Shown in pieces: positions 39,245 through 48,517 of a stretch of DNA of 64,000 bases. Both the position numbers and the translations under genes were made by a program. The stretch is taken from assembly GCA_964019135.1 (NCBI GenBank), contig OZ025248.1, forward strand, positions 55,731,670-55,795,669, written 5' to 3'. Numbering within the stretch: position 1 is the stretch's first letter; the number at the start of each line of letters is the position of its first letter. The notes under the pieces are model-generated. The model was not told the origin of the DNA, searched no databases, and saw only the letters and a list, made by a program, of their open reading frames with translations. This DNA is from Arenicola marina. Lineage: Eukaryota > Annelida > Polychaeta > Arenicolidae.

Positions 39245-39276
39245 CTTGTCTCTAGTGACCTTAGTGAACACCCCAC
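35680..39276 (-). CDS. LINE ORF2: endonuclease (partial), reverse transcriptase, zinc knuckle
   Basis: This 1198-codon frame has no internal stop. Residues 1-16 come from satellite DNA, which happens to supply an in-frame ATG; LINE-derived protein begins near residue 17. The apurinic-like endonuclease lacks its N-terminal part but keeps IGGDFNI (101-107), SRLDFFL (163-169) and SDH (189-191). Reverse transcriptase motifs follow: NKTPGTDG (about 432-439), WRPLSLLN (494-501), DFEKAFDS (563-570), RQGCPLAP (621-628) and the catalytic QLADD (662-666, Leu in place of the usual Phe/Tyr). The C-terminus has CDYC...H...C, a CCHC knuckle as in L1/Tx1 LINEs. Such proteins nick target DNA and copy their own RNA there. 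Without the endonuclease N-terminus and the 5' UTR promoter, this copy is presumably dead on arrival. Confidence 0.9.
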   Translation of the reverse strand: MGCSLRSLETRSGVFTIEFNHFSEDSRGVCILFPPDIDCRVTSLATDKNGRILLINAIFDENEFTIANIYAPTKDNVKSQCDFLDNLWELMKDVTGDNLIIGGDFNITVDPNLDKKGVIEKLSKYRTNLLEFIDDQELCEIWRKRNPGVKQYTWESADGKTKSRLDFFLVSDFLVPHVKAIRIDVPFKSDHKPVYLHLQGRLFQSRGPGFWKFNSSLLGDEHYVNQMNDLLIGAKNKYADIQNKGLKWDFIKCEIRNVTISFSKMKASQRRDRERVLLERLRELERTAVNGLLNHDLVSPIKTELEELSDIQTKGAIIRSRALWAEQGERSTKYFLGLGKRNYKNKCIVKLKTGDNKTIVHPGEILKEELAFYKSLYSSKRQPFSKIKYKALSDTFLKNPDIPQLSEAQRDNLEVIFSPEELGITLKEFKHNKTPGTDGLTAEYYKFFWKHLSEFVTESLNFALEFKTMSIDQKRGVISLIPKKDKDRSLLKNWRPLSLLNVDYKLASKTLARRIQPLLTYLINSDQTGYVKERYIGENIRLISDILRISSTRNIPALILLLDFEKAFDSIEWTYIDEALVAFNFGNNFRSFVKTLYSGSISSVINNGYTTEWFPLERSVRQGCPLAPFLFVIAVELLAIAVRRDESIKGVNLGTHTVKISQLADDTTSFLADEKSAENLLNLVEHFSKLSGLRCNLDKTEAIWIGANAGCPSGTLKVNWNNTLLFNTLGITFTLDEYEMANVNLGSKLDALKKCLNLWKMRNLTLIGRILVLKSLALSKLTYVTTNMFIPPEAVECIQRLINSFLWDNKTPKVKLDVMALPTSEGGLKAPVYVNQVKSLRLSFIKRIFSIEKKAWRECAQMFFPTMRLADLFSTRCAVPTSLLSELPLFYKDLVTFWAELMSKFEPVSAIDVLSESLWFNPFITIENMTIFYENWYIKGVKTVKDLIGEDNLLLSEQELKDRYGLCFNFLEYFSLRSAIPHSWKLKIKDAQAERALTVNNVRFYTCKQMYWKFLPRPASIVQRVKWIELFGFSEDEWSQYCLLPFSCSLETKLQSFQFSVLYRFVPYKSRLFKMGLVDNDTCDYCDGIDTIIHRFISCPVVTTFWDEFLSWWKDNAADKVHLQELQLLLGDIAAEYTLNNCLLVARNFIHKQKCKVAPISFHIFKVVLRYHIMLEKQILSAKKQLDKYEKRWSRINI

Positions 39277-41560
39277 TTCCTGTCCCTAGTGGCCTCAGCG
39301 AGCACTCCACTTCCTGTCCCTAGTGACTCTAGTGAACACCCCACTTCTTGTCCCTAGTGACTTCAGTGAACACCCCACTTCCTCTCCCTAGTGGCCACAG
39401 TAAACACCCCACTTCCTGTCCCTAGTGACCTTAGTGAACACCCAGCTTCCGGTCCCTAGTGACCTTAGTAAACACCCCACTTCTTGTCCCTAGTGACTTC
39501 AGTGAACACCCCACTTCCTGTCCCTAGTGACTTCAGTGAACACCCCACTTCCTGTCCCTAGTGGCCTCAGCGAACACCCCACTTCCTGTCCCTAGTGACT
39601 TCAGTGAACACCCCACTTCGTGTCCCTAGTGGCCACAGTAAACACCCCACTTCCTGTCCCTAGTGACCTAAGTGAACACCCAGCTTCCGGTCCCTAGTGA
39701 CTTTAGTGAACACCCGACTTCTTGTCCCTAGTGACTTCAGTGAACACCTCACTTCCTGTCCCTAGTGACTTCAGTGAACACCCCGCTTCCTGTTCCTAGT
39801 GACGACAGTAAACACCCCACTTCCTCTCCCTAGTGACCTTAGTGAACACCCCACTTTCTGTTCCTAGTGACCACAGTAAACACCCCACTTCCTATCCCCA
39901 ATGACGTCAGTGAACATTCCACTTCCTGTTCCTAGTGACCCCAGTGAACACCGCAATTCCTGTCCCTAGTGGCCTCAGTGAACACTCCACGTCTAGTCCC
40001 TAGTGACATCAGTGAACACGCCACTTCCTCTCCCTAGTGACCTTAGTGAACACCCCACTTTCTGTTCCTAGTGACCGCAGTAAACACCCCACTTCCTATC
40101 CCCAATGACGTCAATGAACATTCCACTACCTGTTCCTAGTGACCTCAGTGAACACCGCAATTCCTGTGCCTAGTGGCCTCAGTGAACACCCCACTTCCTC
40201 TCCATAGTAACCTTAGTGAACACCCCACTTTCTGTTCCTAGTGACCACAGTAAATACCCCACTTCCTATCCCTAATGACGTCGGTGAACACCCCACTTCC
40301 TGTTCCTGGTGACCACAGTGAAGACCCCACTTTCTGTCCCTAGAGACCTCAGTGAATACGGCAATTCCAGTCCCTAGTGACCTCAGTGATCAGCTCACTT
40401 CTTGTCTCTAGTGACCTTAGTGAACACCCCACTTCCTGTCCCTAGTGGCCTCAGCGAGCACTCCACTTCCTGTCCCTAGTGACTCTAGTGAACACCCCAC
40501 TTCTTGTCCCTAGTGACTTCAGTGAACACCCCACTTCCTCTCCCTAGTGGCCACAGTAAACACCCCACTTCCTGTCCCTAGTGACCTTAGTGAACACCCA
40601 GCTTCCGGTCCCTAGTGACCTTAGTGAACACCCCACTTCTTGTCCCTAGTGACTTCAGTGAACACCCCACTTCCTGTCCCTAGTGACTTCAGTGAACACC
40701 CCACTTCCTGTCCCTAGTGGCCTCAGCGAACACCCCACTTCCTGTCCCTAGTGACTTCAGTGAACACCCCACTTCGTGTCCCTAGTGGCCACAGTAAACA
40801 CCCCACTTCCTGTCCCTAGTGACCTAAGTGAACACCCAGCTTCCGGTCCCTAGTGACCTTAGTGAACACCCGACTTCTTGTCCCTAGTGACTTCAGTGAA
40901 CACCTCACTTCCTGTCCCTAGTGACTTCAGTGAACACCCCGCTTCCTGTTCCTAGTGACGACAGTAAACACCCCACTTCCTCTCCCTAGTGACCTTAGTG
41001 AACACCCCACTTTCTGTTCCTAGTGACCACAGTAAACACCCCACTTCCTATCCCCAATGACGTCAGTGAACATTCCACTTCCTGTTCCTAGTGACCTCAG
41101 TGAACACCGCAATTCCTGTCCCTAGTGGCCTCAGTGAACACTCCACGTCTAGTCCCTAGTGACATCAGTGAACACGCCACTTCCTCTCCCTAGTGACCTT
41201 AGTGAACACCCCACTTTCTGTTCCTAGTGACCGCAGTAAACACCCCACTTCCTATCCCCAATGACGTCAATGAACATTCCACTACCTGTTCCTAGTGACC
41301 TCAGTGAACACCGCAATTCCTGTGCCTAGTGGCCTCAGTGAACACCCCACTTCCTCTCCATAGTAACCTTAGTGAACACCCCACTTTCTGTTCCTAGTGA
41401 CCACAGTAAATACCCCACTTCCTATCCCTAATGACGTCGGTGAACACCCCACTTCCTGTTCCTGGTGACCACAGTGAAGACCCCACTTTCTGTCCCTAGA
41501 GACCTCAGTGAATACGGCAATTCCAGTCCCTAGTGACCTCAGTGATCAGCTCACTTCTTG
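39245..41560. repeat. 1,156-bp tandem duplication within the satellite
   Basis: A block starting cttgtctctagtgacc at about 39245 recurs from about 40400; the marker cgagcactccac appears at 39299 and 40455, a shift of 1156 bp (exactly 34 monomers). It abuts the upstream end of the LINE insertion (minus-strand sense), whose flanking monomer sits at the left edge of the first copy. Confidence 0.75.
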
Positions 41561-44500
41561 TCCCTAGTTACTTCAGTAAACACTCCACTTCCTATCCCTA
41601 ATGACGTCAGTGAACATCCCACTTCCTGTTCTTAGTGACCTCAGTGAACATCCCACTTTCTGTCCCTAGTGACATCAGTGAACACCCCACTTCTTGTCCC
41701 TAGTTACTTCAGTAAACACCCCACTTCCTATCCCTAATGACGTCAGTGAACATCCCACTTCCTGTTCCTAGTGACCTCAGTGAACATCCCACTTTCTGTC
41801 CCTAGTGACATCAGTGAACACCCCACTTCTTGTCCCTAGTTACTTCAGTAAACACCCCACTTCCTATCCCTAATGACGTCAGTGAACATCCCACTTCCTG
41901 TTCTGAGAGACCTCAGTAAACATCGCAATTCCTGTCCCTAGTGACATCAGTGAACACCCCACTTCTTGTCCCTAGTTACTTCAGTAAACACCCCATTTCC
42001 TATCGCTAATGACGTCAGTGAACATCCCACTTCCTGTTCTGAGAGACCTCAGTAAACATCGCAATTCCTGTCCCTAGTGACATCAGTGAATACCCCACTT
42101 CTTGTCTCTAGTGACCTTAGTGAACACCCCACTTCCTGTCCCTAGTGGCCTCAGCGAACACCCCACTTCCTGTCCCTAGTGACTCTAGTGAACACCCCAC
42201 TTCTTGTCCCTAGTGACTTCAGTGAATACCCCACTTCCTCTCCCTAGTGGCCACAGTAAACACCCCACTTCCTGTCCCTAGTGACCTTAGTGAACACCCA
42301 GCTTCCGGTCCCCAGTGACCTTAGTGAACACCCCACTTCTTGTCCCTAGTGACTTCAGTGAACACCCCACTTCCTGTCCCTAGTGACTTCAGTGAACACC
42401 CCACTTCCTGTTCCTAGTGACCTTAGTGAACACCCCACTTCCTATCCCCAATGACGTCAGTGAACATTCCACTTCCTGTTCCTAGTGACCTCAGTGAACA
42501 CCGCAATTCCTGTTCCTAGTGGCCTCAGTGAACACTCCACGTCTAGTCCCTAGTGACATCAGTGAACACCCCACTTCCTCTCCCTAGTGACCTTAGTGAA
42601 CACCCCACTTTCTGTTCCTAGTGACCGCAGTAAACACCCCACTTCCTATCCCCAATGACGTCAGTGAACATTCCACTACCTGTTCCTAGTGACCTCAGTG
42701 AACACCGCAATTCCTGTCCCTAGTGGCCTCAGTGAACACCCCATATCTAGTCCCTAGTGACATCAGTGAACACCCCACTTCCTGTCCCTCGTGACCTCAG
42801 GGAATACCCCACTTCGTGTTCCTAGTGACCACAGTAAACACCCCACTTCCTCTCCATAGTGACCTTAGTGAACACCCCACTTTCTGTTCCTAGTGACCAC
42901 AGTAAACACCCCACTTCCTATCCCTAATGACGTCAGTGAACACCCCACTTCCTGTTCCTGGTGACCACAGTGAAGACCCCACTTTCTGTCCCTAGGGACC
43001 TCAGTGAACACGGCAATTCCAGTCCCTAGTGACCTTAGTGATCAGCTCACTTCTTGTCTCTAGTTACTTCAGTAAACACCCCACTTCCTATCCCTAATGA
43101 CGTCAGTGAACATCCCACTTCCTGTTCCTAGTGACCTCAGTGAACATCCCACTTTCTGTCCCCAGGGACCTCAGTGAACACGGCAATTCCAGTCCCTAGT
43201 GACCTTAGTGATCAGCTCACTTTCTGTTCCTAGTGATCACAGTAAACACCCCACTTCCTATCCCTAATGACGTCAGTGAACATCCCACTTCCTGTTCCTA
43301 GTGACCTCAGTGAACATCCCACTTTCTGTCCCTAGTGACCTCAGTGAACACCGCAATTCCTGTCCCTAGTGACATCAGTGAACACCCCACTGCTCGTCCC
43401 TAGTTACTTCAGTAAACACCCCACTTCCTATCCCTAATGACGTCAGTGAACATCCCACTTCCTGTTCCTTGTGACCTCAGTGAACACCGCAATTCCTGTC
43501 CCTAGTGACATCAGTGAACACCCCACTTCTTGTCTCTAGTAACTTTAGTGAACACCCCACTTCCTGTCCCTAGTGGCCTCAGCGAACACCCCCCTTCCTG
43601 TCCCTAGTGACTTCAGTGAACACCCCACTTCGTGTCCCTAGTGGCCACAGTAAACACCCCACTTCCTGTCCCTAGTGACCTAAGTGAACACCCAGCTTCC
43701 GGTCCCTAGTGACCTTAGTGAACACCCCACTTCTTGTCCCTAGTGACTTCAGTGAACACCTCACTTCCTGTCCCTAGTGACTTCAGTGAACACCCCACTT
43801 CCTGTTCTTAGTGACCACAGTAAACACCCCACTTCCTCTCCCTAGTGACCTTAGTGAACACCCCACTTTCTGTTCCTAGTGACCACAGTAAACACCCCAC
43901 TTCCTATCCCCAATGACGTCAGTGAACATTCCACTTCCTGTTCCTAGTGACCTCAGTGAACACCGCAATTCCTGTTCCTAGTGGCCTCAGTGAACACTCC
44001 ACGTCTAGTCCCTAGTGACATCAGTGAACACCCCACTTCCTCTCCCTAGTGACCTTAGTGAACACCCCACTTTCTGTTCCTAGTGACCACAGTAAACACC
44101 CCACTTCCTCTCCATAGTGACCTTAGTGAACACCCCACTTTCTGTTCCTAGTGACCACAGTAAACACCCCACTTCCTATCCCTAATGACGTCAGTGAACA
44201 CCCCACTTCCTGTTCCTGGTGACCACAGTGAAGACCCCACTTTCTGTCCCTAGGGACCTCAGTGAACACGGCAATTTCAGTCCCTAGTGACCTTAGTGAT
44301 CAGCTCACGTCTTGTCTCTAGTTACTTCAGTAAACACCCCACTTCCTATCCCTAATGACGTCAGTGAACATCCCACTTCCTGTTCCTAGTGACCTCAGTG
44401 AACATCCCACTTTCTGTCCCCAGTGACCTCAGTGAACACCGCAATTCCTGTCCCTAGTGACATCAGTGAGCACCCCACTTCTTGTCCCTAGTTACTTCAG

Positions 44501-44870
44501 TAAACACCCCACTTCCTATCCCTAATGACGTCAGTGAACATCCCACTTCCTGTTCTGAGAGACATCAGTAAACATCGCAATTCCTGTCCCTAGTGACATC
44601 AGTGAATACCCCACTTCTTGTCTCTAGTGACCTTAGTGAACACCCCACTTCCTGTCCCTAGTGGCCTCAGCGAACACCCCACTTCCTGTCCCTAGTGACT
44701 CTAGTGAACACCCCACTTCTTGTCCCTAGTGACTTCAGTGAACACCCCACTTCCTCTCCCTAGTGGCCACAGTAGACACCCCACTTCCTGTCCCTAGTGA
44801 CCTTAGTGAACACCCAGCTTCCGGTCCCTAGTGACCTTAGTGAACACCCCACTTCTTGTCCCTAGTGACT

Positions 44871-45940
44871 TCAGTGAACACCCCACTTCCTGTCCCTAGT
44901 GACTTCAGTGAACACCCCACTTCCTGTTCCTAGTGACCTTAGTGAACACCCCACTTTCTGTTCCTCGTGACCACAGTAAACACCCCACTTCCTATCCCCA
45001 ATGACGCCAGTGAACATTCCACTTCCTGTTCCTAGTGACCTCAGTGAACACCGCAATTCCTGTCCCTAGTGGCCTCAGTGAACACCCCACGTCTAGTCCC
45101 TAGTGACATCAGTGCACACCCCACTTCCTCTCCCTAGTGACCTTAGTGAACACCCCACTTTCTGTTCCTAGTGACCACAGTAAACACCCCACTTCCTATC
45201 CCCAATGACGTCAGTGAACATTCCACTACCTGTTCCAAGTGACCTCAGTGAACACCGCAATTCCTGTGCCTAGTGGCCTCAGTGAACACCTCACTTCTAG
45301 TCCCTAGTGACATCAGTGAACACCCCACTTCCTGTCCCTCGTGACCTCAGGGAATACCCCACTTCCTGTTCCTGGTGACCACAGTAAACACCCCACTTCC
45401 TCTCCATAGTGACCTTAGTGAACACCCCACTTTCTGTTCCTAGTGACCACAGTGAACACCCCACTTCTTGTCTCTAGTGACCTTAGTGAACACCCCACTT
45501 CCTGTCCCTAGTGGCCTCAGCGAACACCCCACTTCCTGTCCCTAGTGACTCTAGTGAACACCCCACTTCTTGTCCCTAGTGACTTCAGTGAACACCCCAC
45601 TTCCTGTCCCTAGTGGCCACAGGAAACACCCCACTTCCTGTCCCTAGTGACCTTAGTGAACACCCAGCTTCCGGTCCCTAGTGACCTTAGTGAACACCCC
45701 ACTTCTTGTCCCTAGTGACTTCAGTGAACACCCCACTTCCTGTCCCTAGTGACTTCAGTGAACACCCCACTTCCTGTTCCTAGTGACCACAGTAAACACC
45801 CCACTTCCTCTCCCTAGTGACCTTAGTGAACACCCCACTTTCTGTTCCTCGTGACCACAGTAAACACCCCACTTCCTATCCCCAATGACGCCAGTGAACA
45901 TTCCACTTCCTGTTCCTAGTGACCTCAGTGAACACCGCAA
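44871..45940. repeat. 884-bp repeat step near the satellite's distal end
   Basis: Matching stretches at about 44871-45056 and 45755-45940 are offset by 884 bp (26 monomers), with a different local monomer order than the 4,521-bp blocks. It shows another, independent amplification step. Confidence 0.7.
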
Positions 45941-46890
45941 TTCCTGTCCCTAGTGGCCTCAGTGAACACCCCACGTCTAGTCCCTAGTGACATCAGTGAA
46001 CACCCCACTTCCTCTCCCTAGTGACCTTAGTGAACACCCCACTTTCTGTTCCTAGTGACCACAGTAAACACCCCACTTCCTATCCCCAATGACGTCAGTG
46101 AACATTCCACTACCTGTTCCAAGTGACCTCAGTGAACACCGTAATTCCTGTCCCTAGTGGCCTCAGTGAACACCCCACTTCTAGTCCCTAGTGACATCAG
46201 TGAACACCCCACTTCCTGTCCCTCGTGACCTCAGGGAATACCCCACTTCGTGTTCCTAGTGACCACAGTAAACACCCCACTTCCTCTCCATAGTGACCTT
46301 AGTGAACACCCCACTTTCTGTTCCTAGTGACCACAGTAAACACCCCACTTCCTATCCCTAATGACGTCAGTGAACACCCCACTTCCTGTTCCTGGTGACC
46401 ACAGTGAAGATCCCACTTTCTGGCCCTAGGGACCTCAGTGAACACGGCAATTCCAGTCCCTAGTGACCTTGGTGATCAGCCCACTTCTTGTCTCTAGTGA
46501 CCTTAGTGAACACCCCACTTTTTGTTCCTAGTGACCACAGTGAACACCCCACTTCTTGTCTCTAGTGACCTTAGTGAACACCCCACTTCCTGTCCCTAGT
46601 GGCCTCAGCGAACACCCCACTTCCTGTCCCTAGTGACCTTAGTGAACACCCCACTTCTTGTCCCTAATGACTTCAGTGAACACCCCACTTCCTGTCCCTA
46701 GTGACCTTAGTGAACACCCCACTTCTTGTCCCTAATGACTTCAGTGAACACCCCACTTCCTGTCCCTAGTGGCCACAGTAAACACCCTACTTCCTGTCCC
46801 TAGTGACCTTAGTGAACACCCAGCTTCCGGTCCCTTGTGACCTCAGTGAGCGCCCCACTTTCTGCCCCTGGTGATCTCAGTGAACCCCTA

Positions 46891-48287
46891 CTTCTTCCTG
46901 GTCTAAAATTAGCCCAACTGATAAACCCAGCAACTCACGTCATAGTTGTGTGGTGCATTGTCAAATTGACCCCCCCCCCCCCCCACCCCACATACACACA
47001 CATTTTTCACACGACAAATATGATGTCTGACTTTATTCGTTCTTACCATTGAATATGGGCAAATTCCATTGCCTGTGCCTACAATTTGATTAGTGTCCCA
47101 TTTTAAAACTTTAGATTATGGCCAGAAAGTCATTCGCCGTGGAACAGATTTAAAGATCACCAATGATAAGTCCCGTAAATCCTCACATTGGGTTGGCAGC
47201 TCATATTATAGATATATCTCGCTCCAGTTTTGCTCTTCACTAAAACAGGGCAGATATGAATCACGTACTCCCAAGGGCAGCATAGCTAGCCAAGTTAATG
47301 CCGCCGTGGCACCACCGAGACTGTCAGCCACAGACAACTACAGCAACAATTGCAACGACAATCACAGCCACAACCAAAGCGACATCCACAGCGACAGGAT
47401 GTCGCCACCCCAATCTGTCCCAAAACCCACACTGTTTTTCAGATGTTTAATCAGTATGATTAAGCTAACCACAATTCCACGATGATTTCTGCGCGAATCG
47501 ACTGTAACAGGATGTCTCCCCTTGTAACATGGGGGTTGTTAACTCATTAATCGAGCACTATTGATTATCAGCTATGCCTACGCATTTCATTACGTACCGG
47601 GGCGACATCATGAATAGGAGAGCACCGCCATTGAAGTACTTAGCAGTGTTTGAACAATAAAAGCCGAATTATTAACCAGCAATGGTGCGTGATATCGCAC
47701 GCGCGAACGATACCTTCGCTTTTTCGCCCATGCCATGGCACTCATGCCTTACCATCTGAAAAATTTATAACCATTACGAGTAATTTGCTTTGAATTTAAT
47801 ACAATGGGACGGCAGTATTCGGACAAAGGGCAAAATATTAATAGATTTAACACAAAAATCTGTTCGGAGATTGCGCTGTTACATGTCTATATTGATTAAG
47901 ACAACAAGTCATGGTGACATATGGCGACACGCTGGCGTCTTGTGGTGTCGTGTCCAGTGTACTTCAGGCCTCGTTTCAGCCTCTAAACTCATTAACCAAT
48001 TAGAAACGGCGACAGTGATGACGTCACATCCGGCGTCGGCACGTGTCATATGCGCAGAAGATGCAATCTTGACGCGAGACGAGCCACAATTATTGTCGAC
48101 CAACAGGGCCTCATTTACCAGTGGATTAACACACTTTGCAATGAATGATGTTTGTCTTGATATTTCCATGTTAAGTATTGCAGTGTGTCTCTTCTAACTA
48201 CGTTAATTATCAGAACCTTTTGCGGATATGTGACACAAAGTATGGACCCTCTCTTACTATACAACGATACTGGTTGACTGCCGTCGT
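46891..48287. other. Non-coding stretch upstream of the GALNT gene
   Basis: A C-run followed by CA-rich sequence lies at about 46971-47003. A patch of degenerate cacaRcNacaR triplet-like sequence lies at 47330-47395. The open frame at 47093-47485 has an Asn/Ser/His-rich tail from that patch and no domain. No promoter can be assigned with confidence. Confidence 0.45.
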
Positions 48288-48478
48288 CCCAGGATCAGTT
48301 GTACCAGGATCAGTCAGACCCGGTCAGTCGTACCCGGTTCAGTCGTACCCGGAGTCAGTCGTACCAGGGTCAGTCGTACCAGGGTGAGTCCTACCCGGAG
48401 GCAGTCTTATCCGGGTTGGCCTGTACGAGGTCAGTCGTACCAGGCCTAAGTCGTACCAGAGTCAGTCGTATCAGTCGT
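48288..48478. repeat. Degenerate 16-18-bp minisatellite just 5' of GALNT exon 1
   Basis: About 11 units of the type cagtcgtaccaggg, with variants such as cccgg and gtgagt. It is in frame with exon 1 and would add a repetitive leader if translation began at an upstream ATG, but the leader has no family counterpart, so it is more likely 5' UTR or promoter DNA. Confidence 0.75.
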
Positions 48479-48517
48479 TCTCTCACCGGTGAATTGGCGT
48501 CTGACACCGATTTCAAG

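Larger units (their letters stand above)
20269..46890. repeat. Giant 34-bp-monomer satellite array
   Basis: The monomer is close to cccacttcctgtccctagtg followed by acctcagtgaacac (34 bp). Removing the inserted LINE leaves about 22.95 kb, about 675 monomers. Variant monomers carry acttctt, actttctg, gcttccgg, tatccctaatgacgtcag, gcaattcc or gatcagctcac. Because 34 is not a multiple of 3 and tag/tga recur, almost no long frame exists; the short minus-strand frames near 44.9 and 45.8 kb are satellite translation. Edges are sharp: ordinary DNA lies before 20269, and decayed monomers fade out by about 46890. Confidence 0.97.

Noticed and set aside
20269-46890. CRISPR-like appearance (34-bp repeat units at regular spacing)
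   Set aside because: There are no unique spacers: the repeats are head-to-tail monomers in a eukaryotic genome with introns, so this is satellite DNA.
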